NCBI GenBank assembly: GCA_913778275.1
Contig: CAJYWN010000008.1
Span: 27,993-91,992 of the forward strand
DNA length: 64,000 nucleotides
DNA from: an uncultured Chryseobacterium sp.
GTDB lineage: Bacteria; Bacteroidota; Bacteroidia; Flavobacteriales; Weeksellaceae
Reading direction: 5' to 3'
Within the stretch, counting starts at the first letter, position 1, and each line of letters opens with the position of its first letter. Positions 8,894-17,523 of this stretch are shown in pieces. The notes beneath the pieces were generated by a model, which was not told where the DNA came from, did not search any database, and worked only from the letters and a program-made list of their open reading frames with translations. The position numbers were made by a program, and so were the translations under genes.

Positions 8894-10360
8894 TTAATCT
8901 TTATTTTTGAATGCTTCTAATGTGCTGTATTTTTCTACCTTATAATGTTTTACGATAATATCGAATATTTTTTCTCTCAGTAAAAACCCGATTAAACCTA
9001 ATATAGCGACACTAATAACGCCGGCTTCAATTCCGAGAGAATATTTTACAATTGCAAACACGGCCATCGGTAAAAACATTTTAGGAATCAGCAGCAGCAG
9101 GGATTTCATATTAAAGCTGTTTTTCTGCCCGAATCTTTTTTCTTTGGCATTCAGGTCGATCTGCATTTTGTTGAATGCTCCGGACCAGAGCGTAAACTGT
9201 GAGTTTACCCCAATATTATAAATTCCTGCAGCAAAAAAGGTAAGGTACATTTCCCACCCGAAATAAGCATAACAGATTGCCAGAATCATTGAAAAGCCGG
9301 TTACAATATTCATGAGCCACCATTTTGCTTTTAAATATTCTTTATACGGAACATTCAGCGTCATCATTAAAGGATAATACGAACTGTCGAAAGCAGGAAC
9401 GCGCTGCCCGAACATAAACTGAAAGCCTCCCGTCACAAACAATCCCATGAACATCATCATAGCCGGGGTTTTATAAATAGGCGAAGAGAACATCAGTAAT
9501 CCGTAAAAGAGAAACAGAAAGCTGCCCCATACAATTCCTTTGGTAACTTTGTTTCGCTTTAGCAGCTTAATATCATTGTTGATAAATGTTCCGATCGCAC
9601 CGTATTTATTCAGGAATGTGATATTTTCCGTTCTTCCAACCTCTTTTTTAGCTTCAAGTCCCTGATCCAGGTAAAATATTTTCCGGATATGGCTGAAGCA
9701 TATCTTCCATAAAGCCAAAAATAAAGTAATTGAAATTACTACGAAATAAGGCCTTTCATAAAAATTAAAGAAAAACTTTTCAGAATAATCCAGAACAGGA
9801 ACAATGTTATAATAGGCTAATGCTGCCACTCCTGCAAAAATACAGCCGAAAACAATGGCAACCATTTCTTTATCGTTGAAAAGAATATTGATAAAATTAT
9901 TGAGATAAAACAACAGTGAAATTCCGATGAGCCAAGCTGCAATACCTAATGCATCATATCCATTGAACAATGCAATAATCGCAAAAGTGATCAGAAACAG
10001 GGAATTAAGCCAGCTGAAAGCAGACAGAAAAGTTTTCCCCATCATATAATTCACCAATGTCTTCTTGGAAATATTAAGTGTGAGAAAAGGCTTGATGTTT
10101 TGGGTGGGTAATTCCTGCCACATGTATTTAACGATAAGATCAACCGCCCAGGCTGCAATCATGAATCTTGAAACCACCTGTACCGGGTTCTGATGCATTT
10201 CTTCCTGAATATAGAAGAATGCACCAAATGCTCCTCCCACCAGACATGCCATAAAATAAAGAATTCCGATAAAGCGAAGAATCTTCATCGCTAGGTTGAT
10301 TCCCAAAGAACTTCCTCGAAAAAAACTTTTGAACTCTAATTTCAGGAATTGTATAAACAT
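8894..10360 (-). CDS. DUF5687-family ABC transporter permease
   Basis: This 488-residue polytopic membrane protein has roughly a dozen hydrophobic segments. It begins MFIQFLKLEFKSFFRGSSLG, the usual opening of the Bacteroidota DUF5687 family, which pairs with ABC ATPases. A cytoplasmic linker sits near residues 225-260 between the two hydrophobic halves. It lies directly upstream of its ATPase with one base between them. What it moves is not known; the internal segment QFMFGQRVPAFDSSYYPLMM is typical of the family. Confidence 0.88.
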   Translation of the reverse strand: MFIQFLKLEFKSFFRGSSLGINLAMKILRFIGILYFMACLVGGAFGAFFYIQEEMHQNPVQVVSRFMIAAWAVDLIVKYMWQELPTQNIKPFLTLNISKKTLVNYMMGKTFLSAFSWLNSLFLITFAIIALFNGYDALGIAAWLIGISLLFYLNNFINILFNDKEMVAIVFGCIFAGVAALAYYNIVPVLDYSEKFFFNFYERPYFVVISITLFLALWKICFSHIRKIFYLDQGLEAKKEVGRTENITFLNKYGAIGTFINNDIKLLKRNKVTKGIVWGSFLFLFYGLLMFSSPIYKTPAMMMFMGLFVTGGFQFMFGQRVPAFDSSYYPLMMTLNVPYKEYLKAKWWLMNIVTGFSMILAICYAYFGWEMYLTFFAAGIYNIGVNSQFTLWSGAFNKMQIDLNAKEKRFGQKNSFNMKSLLLLIPKMFLPMAVFAIVKYSLGIEAGVISVAILGLIGFLLREKIFDIIVKHYKVEKYSTLEAFKNKD

Positions 10361-10670
10361 AGTTATCTTTTATTACATTAGTTTGTATAAAGATACAATT
10401 GTTACAGTTTTTAACTTTTAATCAAGGTGTATTTTACAGTAATTATAATAAACCTGTTTTGAATCACCCGACACCTATGGAAGTTCCAAAAATCTGCGTA
10501 AGTCTTCAGCAGTTTTGACTTTGTTTAAAACATTTTGCAACGAACCATTGGAGATCTCCGGAAGTCTTAGCTAAATAAAGAGATCTAGGTTGTCATTTTT
10601 TAGGAGTTTAACGTATAATTAGAAATGTTGATAAACTGTTTAGATCCTTTCAGGATGACAAATTAAGTAA
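10361..10670. other. Non-coding stretch with a short inverted-repeat segment
   Basis: No convincing reading frame is seen between the DUF5687 permease and recN. Near its end, TTGTCAT at 10590-10596 and ATGACAA at 10655-10661 form a seven-base inverted repeat about 58 bases apart, with related AGATC motifs beside both arms. This looks like a small dispersed non-coding repeat or a relic, but other copies cannot be seen in this window. Confidence 0.35.
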
Positions 10671-10700
10671 AAAAAAGACCTCTGAAATTCAGAAGTCTTT
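10671..10700 (-). terminator. Terminator after recN
   Basis: On the minus strand a ten-base-pair stem with one mismatch (GACTTCTGAA / TTCAGAGGTC) is followed by six T residues, just past the recN stop. Confidence 0.75.
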
Positions 10701-10711
10701 ATATATTTAAA

Positions 10712-12373
10712 TTAATTCAAATTTATTCCAATTAATTCCTTTGCCTGCGCCAATGCGGCTTCGGTAATTTTGCTTCCTGAAAGAAGCTGGGCTATTTCGT
10801 TGAGTTTTTCTTCATCACTTAAAGGAACAATGGTGGATTGTGTTCTGCCGGCAACATCCTGCTTTACCACTTTATAGTTATTGTTTCCTTTTGCTGCAAC
10901 CTGAGCAAGATGGGAAATGACGATGAGCTGCATATCAGCAGACATTTCACGCATAAGATTTCCGATCTCTTCGGCTACCTTTCCCGAAACTCCGGTATCA
11001 ATTTCATCTAAAATTAAGGTTGGAAGTTCATCACTTTCGGCAATGATCTTCTTCACAGCCAGCATCACTCTTGATCTTTCCCCACCCGAAATGGCGGTCT
11101 GAATCGGTTTTAAAGGAAAACCGGAATTCGCCTGAAACAATAGCTGGATATTTTCTTTCCCGAACTGATTGAAATCTGAAGCCTCCTGTAATTCGATATC
11201 AACCCTGGCTTTTTCAAGGCCTAATTTTTTAAGTAAACCTTCTGCCTTTTGAATGAAAACGGGAATATTTTTTTTCCTGTTTTTTGATAATGTAGCCGAT
11301 AATGCCTGAAGCGTCTTCTCTTTTTTAGCAATATTCGTCTGGATTTCTTCGATATGAGCTTCCAGTTCCGATGCTCCCTGCTGCTCGCCTGACAGCTGAT
11401 CCCTGATCTCTTTTAACCCTGAAACATCTGCAACATTATGCTTTACAAAAAGACTGTTGATTCTGTTATTTAATTCGATCAGTAAAACCAGATTTTCCGG
11501 ATTCACCTCAATCTTTTCCGCTTCATCTTCCAGTTCGGAAATGATATCTTTTAACTCCACGAAAGAAGTTTCCAGCCTTTCATCAAGCTCTGCAAAACTA
11601 TTCGATACTTCCGCTATTTTGGATAGCTTATTTTTAGCTTCATTAAAAAATGACAGAATCCCTACTTCTTCCTGATGAAACCTGGACAATACCTGCGCAA
11701 GGTTATCAGAGATCATTTCTGCATTTTCCTGAATGGAAAGCTGGTTCTGCAGCTCTTCATAATCTACCTCGTCCAGATGAAGTTCTTCAAGCTCATTCAG
11801 GAGAAATGTTTTATAATCACTTTCCTTATTAGCTTCCGAAAGCTGGGTCTGAAGTTTTTTAAGCTGAATTTTAAGACTCTGGAAATCTGAAAATTCATTC
11901 TGGTAATCCTGAATGATCTGTTTGTTTTCAGAAAGCCCGTCAATGATTTTAAACTGATATTCCGCCGTAAAAAGATTAGAAGTTTCAAACTGTGAATGAA
12001 TATCAATCAGTTGAGAAGACAATTCTTTTAAAATATCCAACGTAACGGGAACATCATTAATAAATGCCCGTGACTTTCCTGAAGGTAAAATTTCTCTCCG
12101 GATAATAGTCTGATGCTCATAATCAAGATCGTTTTCTATAAAGAATTTTTTGAACTGATTATTTAAAGAAAATTCGGTTTCAACGATGCTTTTTTCTTCC
12201 GCTTTTGAGATTGATTTTACATCTGCCCTTTCTCCTAGGATCAGTCGCAAAGCACCCAAAATAATAGATTTCCCTGCACCGGTTTCCCCGGTTATTACCT
12301 GCAGACCGTTATGTAAAGATACTTCAAGGGTATCAATAAGGGCAAAATTTTTAATATATATTCTCGAAAGCAT
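10712..12373 (-). CDS. recN: RecN, SMC-like DNA repair ATPase
   Basis: This 553-residue protein has an SMC-like head split by coiled coil. The N-terminal Walker A is GETGAGKS (residues 29-36) after LSRIYIKNFALIDTLEVSL. The middle, about 155-375, is heptad-rich coiled coil. The C-terminal half carries the signature ISGGERSRVMLAVK and Walker B LPTLILDEIDTGVSG. RecN acts early in double-strand break repair by holding DNA ends or sister duplexes. It is the last gene of the DUF4835-recN pair in a conserved flavobacterial cluster with coaBC, rpoZ and bamD. Length is normal. Confidence 0.97.
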   Translation of the reverse strand: MLSRIYIKNFALIDTLEVSLHNGLQVITGETGAGKSIILGALRLILGERADVKSISKAEEKSIVETEFSLNNQFKKFFIENDLDYEHQTIIRREILPSGKSRAFINDVPVTLDILKELSSQLIDIHSQFETSNLFTAEYQFKIIDGLSENKQIIQDYQNEFSDFQSLKIQLKKLQTQLSEANKESDYKTFLLNELEELHLDEVDYEELQNQLSIQENAEMISDNLAQVLSRFHQEEVGILSFFNEAKNKLSKIAEVSNSFAELDERLETSFVELKDIISELEDEAEKIEVNPENLVLLIELNNRINSLFVKHNVADVSGLKEIRDQLSGEQQGASELEAHIEEIQTNIAKKEKTLQALSATLSKNRKKNIPVFIQKAEGLLKKLGLEKARVDIELQEASDFNQFGKENIQLLFQANSGFPLKPIQTAISGGERSRVMLAVKKIIAESDELPTLILDEIDTGVSGKVAEEIGNLMREMSADMQLIVISHLAQVAAKGNNNYKVVKQDVAGRTQSTIVPLSDEEKLNEIAQLLSGSKITEAALAQAKELIGINLN

Positions 12374-12438
12374 TGATAATAGCGGTTACTTTAGCTATTG
12401 CAAATATAGAACATTAGATTTCAGGATTCAAGTGAAGA

Positions 12439-13347
12439 TTACTGTTTCCACTTGTTCCAGCGTGATTCGGTACTTTTCGGTGAAAGAATGATCATTTCGT
12501 TTTTAAGATCTGCCAAAACGATGCCTCCGTTGTTACCGGAATTAAAGATATTAAAGATCTCATCAGCCTTGGTATCCATAAAAAGATTAAAGAAATACGC
12601 CTGCTGAAAAGAGTTTTCATACTGTCTCAACTGCATTAAAGCATCAAAAATCACTTTTTTCGCTGCGGTTTGGTCTTGGTTAAAAAGGTTATCAAGTCCA
12701 GCTCTGTGGTAAGAATAGATCGTTGCGCGCAGCTGGCTCCAGTTTGGGCTCATGATTTCTTTGATTAAAATGGAACGGCTTCTCGGCTCATTAATCTGCT
12801 TCCATCCGTCATATGTATTCTGCGATTCTCCGTTCTGGGCAATCTGCTGGGCTTTCTGGAACCATTGGGTACCCGCCATCGACTGAAAGCTGTCTGCATC
12901 AACACCCAATATTACATACACATAAAAGCTGATGACATCAATAAGATTTTTCCCGGAGAACTGTCTTTCGTTAAAAATAAGGTTTTCATTTTCTACATAA
13001 TCAAAAGAAAAACGCTGATCCTGAAGATTCAGAAGCGGAGATTCGTACGTGGTGTTATACACTGGGCGAACTGCCTGTACGACTATGCTTCCTCTGAACC
13101 GGTTTCCGTCTCTTTCGCTAATGACAATTGCAAAATTTGATTTTATTTTTTCAAAGTTTTGAAGTCTTTTCCCTGTCCAGCTTGTATTGTTGATAAAGTC
13201 CCGGAGACTTTTTTCCAGCGCTTTATATGCCGACTGGTTACTTCCGCCCAGCTGCTGGGAATTTACCTGAACGGTAGCCAGTAATTCCTGGGAGAAGCTG
13301 AGATTAAACAAAAAGAGGAGTAAAAATATGCTTATAAATTTTTTCAT
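12439..13347 (-). CDS. DUF4835-family secreted protein
   Basis: This 302-residue protein has a clear signal peptide (lysine-bearing start, hydrophobic core to about residue 17, then SFSQE). Segments such as ELLATVQVNSQQLGG and FRGSIVVQAVRPVYNTTYESPLLN are typical of DUF4835, a Bacteroidota-specific family normally found beside recN and coaBC, as here. Its molecular role is unknown; conserved linkage to the bamD/coaBC cluster hints at envelope biogenesis, which is inference. Confidence 0.9.
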   Translation of the reverse strand: MKKFISIFLLLFLFNLSFSQELLATVQVNSQQLGGSNQSAYKALEKSLRDFINNTSWTGKRLQNFEKIKSNFAIVISERDGNRFRGSIVVQAVRPVYNTTYESPLLNLQDQRFSFDYVENENLIFNERQFSGKNLIDVISFYVYVILGVDADSFQSMAGTQWFQKAQQIAQNGESQNTYDGWKQINEPRSRSILIKEIMSPNWSQLRATIYSYHRAGLDNLFNQDQTAAKKVIFDALMQLRQYENSFQQAYFFNLFMDTKADEIFNIFNSGNNGGIVLADLKNEMIILSPKSTESRWNKWKQ

Positions 13348-13384
13348 TGTTCTAATAAAGATTGAGAACGGAAATTTATTAAAA

Positions 13385-14587
13385 TTATTTTAAAAGTTGA
13401 GCTTCAATACAATCCAGAATATCTCTGGCGACATCTTCTTTAGATTTCAGCTCAAATTCTTTTTTTTCCGTTTTGGTAAATATTTTTATTTTATTGGTGT
13501 CGTTCTTAAATCCGGCGCCCTCATCACGGAGGGAATTCAGGACAATCATATCCAGATTTTTCTTTTCAAATTTGGCTTTTGCGTTTTCTTCTTCATTCTG
13601 TGTTTCCAATGCAAAACCAACCAAAAACTGATGATTTTTCTTTTCACCCATTTTTTTTAGAATATCCGGATTTTTGACCAGTTCGATGGTTAAATTTTCG
13701 TCATTCTTTTTAATTTTCTCTCTGGCTACTTCTTTCGGAGCATAATCTGCTACTGCCGCACTGGCGATGCCAATATCTGCGGTATCATAGAATTCAAAAA
13801 CTTTTGTCAGCATTTCTTTTGCGGAGATTACTTTATGCAGCTCAATGTTTTTACTATTGATTTTTTCAGAACTCGGTCCTGAAATTAAAATAACCTTTGC
13901 TCCTCTTTTTGAAGCTTCTTCTGCAATGGAGAATCCCATTTTACCCGAAGAATGGTTTCCGATGAACCGCACAGGGTCAATAGCTTCGTAGGTAGGTCCT
14001 GCCGTAATTAGAACCGTTTTTCCTTCGAGCGTTTTTTTAGTATTTACATCAAAAAAATCTTCTATTACTTTGGCAATGGTTGCAGGTTCAGACATTCTTC
14101 CCTGTCCGCTCAGCCCGCTTGCCAATTCACCTGTTTCAGCCGGAATAATGACATGTCCGAAGCTTTCGGCCAGTTCGAGATTTCTTTTGGTTGAAGGATG
14201 GGCATACATATCAAGGTCCATTGCAGGCGCGATGAAAACCGGGCATTTCGCTGACATATACGTGGCAATGACCAGATTATCACACGTGCCGTGAACCATT
14301 TTAGAGAGGGTATTTGCCGTACAGGGTGCAACAATCATCACATCTGCCCACAGAGCCAATTCCACATGGCTGTTCCAGGTTCCGTTGTCGCTGTAAAAAT
14401 CGGTGTATACGGGTTTTTTTGAAAGTGTGGAAATACTGAGCTTGGTTACAAAATGTTCAGCATCAGGGGTCATGATGACCTGTACTTCCGCTCCTTTTTT
14501 AATAAAATCCCTGATCAGAAAGTGAATTTTGTACGCAGCAATTCCTCCAGAAACCGCGATGAGAATTTTTTTCCCGGAAAGGCTCAT
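13385..14587 (-). CDS. coaBC: CoaBC, bifunctional phosphopantothenoylcysteine decarboxylase/synthetase
   Basis: The two-domain 400-residue enzyme joins cysteine to 4'-phosphopantothenate (CoaB) and decarboxylates the product (CoaC) on the way to coenzyme A. The N-terminal flavoprotein half starts KKILIAVSGGIAAYK and holds the APAMDLDMY motif near residues 121-129. The C-terminal synthetase half starts at about residue 190 with KTVLITAGPTYEAIDPVRFIGN and contains the KKNDENLTIELVKNPDIL lysine segment. It sits between DUF4835 and rpoZ in the conserved cluster. Confidence 0.97.
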   Translation of the reverse strand: MSLSGKKILIAVSGGIAAYKIHFLIRDFIKKGAEVQVIMTPDAEHFVTKLSISTLSKKPVYTDFYSDNGTWNSHVELALWADVMIVAPCTANTLSKMVHGTCDNLVIATYMSAKCPVFIAPAMDLDMYAHPSTKRNLELAESFGHVIIPAETGELASGLSGQGRMSEPATIAKVIEDFFDVNTKKTLEGKTVLITAGPTYEAIDPVRFIGNHSSGKMGFSIAEEASKRGAKVILISGPSSEKINSKNIELHKVISAKEMLTKVFEFYDTADIGIASAAVADYAPKEVAREKIKKNDENLTIELVKNPDILKKMGEKKNHQFLVGFALETQNEEENAKAKFEKKNLDMIVLNSLRDEGAGFKNDTNKIKIFTKTEKKEFELKSKEDVARDILDCIEAQLLK

Positions 14588-14648
14588 TCAATTTAATTTT
14601 AAGAATACTAAATTACTTATTTTTTCTTATAAACCTGCTCGAACAACA

Positions 14649-14682
14649 AAGGTCATAAAGAAAAGATTTCCTTTATGACCTT
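14649..14682 (-). terminator. Hairpin between rpoZ and coaBC
   Basis: A perfect 12-base-pair stem (AAGGTCATAAAG / CTTTATGACCTT) with a ten-base loop lies just downstream of rpoZ on the minus strand. It is followed by a short T-rich run, so it may terminate or attenuate bamD-rpoZ transcription before coaBC. Confidence 0.6.
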
Positions 14683-14704
14683 CATATATAAAAATACGCT
14701 GATT

Positions 14705-15028
14705 CTATTTTCTTTCTTCAGTTTTTCTGAAGTAGATATCTTCGTTCAGCCATTCTTCAATAGCAATGGAAGTTGGCTTCGGAAGCTTTTCGTAATGTTT
14801 TGAGATTTCGATCTGCTCTCTGTTTTCGAAAACTTCTTCTAATGTGGAATTGTGAACCGCAAACTCATCAAGCTTGTTGTGAAGCTCCGTACGGATTTCA
14901 GCATTGATCTGCTCTGCTCTTTTTCCCATGATAACAATCGCTTCGTAGATTGAGCCTACTTTGTCTTCAATCTTATCCTTATCGTAAGTAATGGTATTTA
15001 CTTCTGCTTTTGTATCTTTTACACTCAT
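14705..15028 (-). CDS. rpoZ: RpoZ, RNA polymerase omega subunit (Bacteroidota type)
   Basis: This 107-residue protein holds the omega-like core around residues 18-55, with DKVGSIYEAIVIMGKRAEQIN, which folds around the beta-prime C-terminus and helps polymerase assembly. The Bacteroidota form has a longer C-terminal tail, seen here as the KLPKPTSIAIEEWLNEDIYF segment. Its place between bamD and coaBC is the usual flavobacterial arrangement and supports the call. It has its own promoter box upstream. Confidence 0.88.
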   Translation of the reverse strand: MSVKDTKAEVNTITYDKDKIEDKVGSIYEAIVIMGKRAEQINAEIRTELHNKLDEFAVHNSTLEEVFENREQIEISKHYEKLPKPTSIAIEEWLNEDIYFRKTEERK

Positions 15029-15057
15029 TTTGAGAATATTATTTTTATTTAAGTTCG

Positions 15058-15065
15058 CAAATTTA
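15058..15065 (-). promoter_or_regulatory. Candidate rpoZ promoter -7 box
   Basis: The minus strand reads TAAATTTG, an exact TAnnTTTG match, about 30 bases before the rpoZ ATG and just past the bamD stop. It would let rpoZ be transcribed apart from bamD. Confidence 0.5.
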
Positions 15066-15069
15066 CGAA

Positions 15070-16065
15070 TTATCTTTGAATTTTGAAAGTGGCTGCCGGC
15101 GGAGGGGTATTAATCGCCGCACTATCCCTCTGGATCTGCATTGCTTTCTTTTCGGCATCTACCTGATCTTTCATCTGCTGCTCTGTTTTCAGCTTTTCAT
15201 CAGTCTGTGCCTGCAGTTTTTTCTGTCTTTCGGTTAATGCAGCAATTCTTTCTTCCGTCTGCTTTTTAACTACTACAAAATCTTTCTTTTCTTTTTCAAG
15301 CTTTTCTCTGATATCGAGCGCTGTTTTGGCAACTTCGGTATTCGGCATTTCTTTTTCGATCTGTCTTGTGAATGAAAGGGCGCTCTCAATTCTTTCGTCC
15401 TTCAGATCATACACAGATTTTGTAGCCAGCTCATAACGTGATTTAATGATATAGTCATAAATCTGCGGACGAAGCTTGGTACTTGGGAAATCTTCCAAAA
15501 CATTTTCCAATGCTACGTTAGCTGCTTTGTATTCTCCCATTTTAAAGTACTGTCTTGCATTTTCATAGGCCTTGAACTCAAGCTTATAAGACAACTCATC
15601 AATAAGGGTATTGATATTTTTAGATCTTTCCGAATTCGGATAGTTGTTAAGGAAATCCTGCAATTCTGTGATGGCAGATTGTGTGGTAGACTGATCCAGG
15701 TTGTAATCCATAGATCCTTCATAGTAACATAAAGCGGCCATGTATGCTGCTTCTTCTGCTCTGGGATCTTTAGGAAAATTCACCGCGAAGTTTTTAAACT
15801 GGTTTCCGGCTAACCTGAAGTTCTTATCGTAATAGTTGGCATAAGCCGTATTAAACGCAACATTGGGAAAATCGTCCGTCCCTGCCACCAGGTTGGCAAG
15901 CCTGTCATAAAGAGCCAATGCATTTTTCCATTTCTTTTTAGCAAAATTGTCATTGGCGGTTTTTAAGATGAGGTTTTTATCCGCACTTTTCATTGCTCTT
16001 TCCTGCTTGCTTACGCACGATGCGACCACTGCTACAGCAAAAAGACCTAAAATATATTTTTTCAT
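15070..16065 (-). CDS. bamD: BamD-like outer membrane assembly lipoprotein
   Basis: This 331-residue lipoprotein has a signal peptide ending in a lipobox-like VVASC (Cys17). About 230 residues of TPR-like helical repeats follow, with motifs such as KKWKNALALYDRL, NYYDKNFRLAGNQFKNF and FPKDPRAEEAAYMAALCYYEGS. BamD is the essential partner of BamA in beta-barrel insertion. Residues from about 255 onward form a charged Lys/Glu/Gln-rich coiled coil absent from the 245-residue E. coli protein. It leads a cluster with rpoZ and coaBC. Confidence 0.92.
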   Translation of the reverse strand: MKKYILGLFAVAVVASCVSKQERAMKSADKNLILKTANDNFAKKKWKNALALYDRLANLVAGTDDFPNVAFNTAYANYYDKNFRLAGNQFKNFAVNFPKDPRAEEAAYMAALCYYEGSMDYNLDQSTTQSAITELQDFLNNYPNSERSKNINTLIDELSYKLEFKAYENARQYFKMGEYKAANVALENVLEDFPSTKLRPQIYDYIIKSRYELATKSVYDLKDERIESALSFTRQIEKEMPNTEVAKTALDIREKLEKEKKDFVVVKKQTEERIAALTERQKKLQAQTDEKLKTEQQMKDQVDAEKKAMQIQRDSAAINTPPPAATFKIQR

Positions 16066-16168
16066 ATAAAAAATTCAACAGTTTTCGGATGATACAGCCG
16101 ATTTACTAATTTGCAAAAATATAACTTTTTTGTCAATAGATTTTTTTTTATGATTATTTAACGTAATT

Positions 16169-16798
16169 TTAGTCTGCAGCGTATCCTAAAATCGCAAAAA
16201 CACTCATTAAGAGATTCATTCTTACTTTTTTCTCGGCTTCTTTAGCGTAGGTTTCCTCATTTTTGTTAGGAACATAGAGCTCATAGAAGTTCCGGTTCCG
16301 GATTACAAATAAAGTAGACCCGATAATGGTTGTAAGGATATCTTCAGGTTTCGGGGTAAAGGTGAAAACGCCTGAAGTAACCCCTTTTTTAATCACTTCA
16401 TCCAGTTTTTTAACAAACAGCTGATAGAAATCCATTAATTCATCCTTGAGATTTTCCGTATGACGGAGCTCCTGGGTAACAAATCCGTGAAAATAATTAT
16501 ACTTAAATAACTGTGCAACAATGTATTTGATAATTTCTTTCATTTGCATTTCAGGCCTTCCCTCTTTAATGGTATCTGCAAACTCAGAAAAATTCTCTCT
16601 GGTCTTCAGCACTCTGTACTGATAGAGATAAGACATCATTTTTTCTTTAGACCCGAAGTAATAAGAGATCATGGCAACGTTTATATTTGCTTTGGAACAG
16701 ATATCTCTCACGGATGTTCCTTCGTAGCCTTTTTTTGCAATCAGCTCTTCGGCAATGTCTAAAATATGTATTTGTTTTTCTGTAAATTTTTTCTTCAT
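16169..16798 (-). CDS. TetR/AcrR-family transcriptional regulator
   Basis: I start this at the ATG at 16798, not the in-frame GTG at 16807, because the protein then opens MKKKFTEKQIHILDIAEELIAKKG as TetR proteins of this group do. The N-terminal helix-turn-helix is GTSVRDICSKANINVAMISYYFGSKEKM (split here as residues about 24-51), and the rest is a helical ligand domain. It has 209 residues. It is divergent from tatD, and a 14-base palindrome in the intergenic region is a plausible operator. The ligand and targets are unknown. Confidence 0.93.
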   Translation of the reverse strand: MKKKFTEKQIHILDIAEELIAKKGYEGTSVRDICSKANINVAMISYYFGSKEKMMSYLYQYRVLKTRENFSEFADTIKEGRPEMQMKEIIKYIVAQLFKYNYFHGFVTQELRHTENLKDELMDFYQLFVKKLDEVIKKGVTSGVFTFTPKPEDILTTIIGSTLFVIRNRNFYELYVPNKNEETYAKEAEKKVRMNLLMSVFAILGYAAD

Positions 16799-16842
16799 GC
16801 AATGCACTTTGAAGTAAAGTTAAGAAATTTTTAACAGATTTA

Positions 16843-16856
16843 TAAACGTTCGTTTA
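16843..16856. promoter_or_regulatory. Candidate TetR operator palindrome
   Basis: TAAACG TT CGTTTA is a perfect 6-2-6 inverted repeat located 45 bases before the TetR start and 30 bases before the tatD promoter box. ACGnnCGT-type palindromes are common TetR-family operators, so autoregulation, and possibly control of tatD, is plausible. Confidence 0.55.
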
Positions 16857-16885
16857 AGAAATTTACATAACCTATAAAATAATAG

Positions 16886-16893
16886 TATTTTTG
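16886..16893 (+). promoter_or_regulatory. Candidate tatD promoter -7 box
   Basis: TATTTTTG matches TAnnTTTG exactly and ends three bases before the tatD ATG at 16897. Transcription would begin at or next to the start codon, giving a leaderless message. Confidence 0.5.
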
Positions 16894-16896
16894 AAG

Positions 16897-17523
16897 ATGG
16901 ATTTTTTTGATTTTCATCACCATAAGAAAAACATTTCTTTCGGAATTTATAATCTGGATCTGAATAACGCTCCGTCAGACATTCCGTACTCTATCGGGAT
17001 TCATCCTAAAGCTGTTAACAACAGTACCATTGAAGAACAGTTTCAGTGGCTGGAATCGAATATTACCAAAAATTGTATGGCCATCGGTGAATGCGGATTA
17101 GACTCTTTTGCAGAAGCTGATCTGAAAACACAGGAAGAAGTTTTTCTTAGACAGATCAGGATTTCCAACAGTATTAAAAAACCTGTCATCATTCATTGTA
17201 TACGAAAGTTTTATGAGGTGATTTCCTTTAAAAAATACGCCGAACAGCCGATGATCATTCATGGTTTTAATAAAAAAGCACATATTGCCGAGGATCTGCT
17301 TAAAAATAATTTTTACCTGAGTTTTGGAAAAGCGGTTTTGTATAATTTATCTTTGCAAAATACTTTGAAAATTACTCCTTTAGACAAAATCTTTTTGGAA
17401 ACCGATAATGACGATTTCAATATCGGAGATCTGTACCTTAAAGTTTCGGAAATAAAAGATATTTCGCCGGAGGACCTGAATAAACAAATTTTAGAAAATT
17501 TAGAGACAATAAAAAATGGATAA
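16897..17523 (+). CDS. TatD-family metal-dependent hydrolase
   Basis: I use the ATG at 16897; the in-frame TTG at 16891 overlaps the candidate promoter box. The 208-residue protein begins MDFFDFHHHKK with the metal-binding histidines. It continues with SIGIHPKAV, a GECGLDSF motif (near residues 70-77), VIIHCIRKF (near 108) and the late LETDND metal ligand. TatD proteins are TIM-barrel 3'-5' exonucleases or hydrolases. It is shorter than E. coli TatD (260 residues) but keeps the core motifs. Its end overlaps tcdA by eight bases, so the two are probably co-transcribed. Confidence 0.88.
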   Translation: MDFFDFHHHKKNISFGIYNLDLNNAPSDIPYSIGIHPKAVNNSTIEEQFQWLESNITKNCMAIGECGLDSFAEADLKTQEEVFLRQIRISNSIKKPVIIHCIRKFYEVISFKKYAEQPMIIHGFNKKAHIAEDLLKNNFYLSFGKAVLYNLSLQNTLKITPLDKIFLETDNDDFNIGDLYLKVSEIKDISPEDLNKQILENLETIKNG

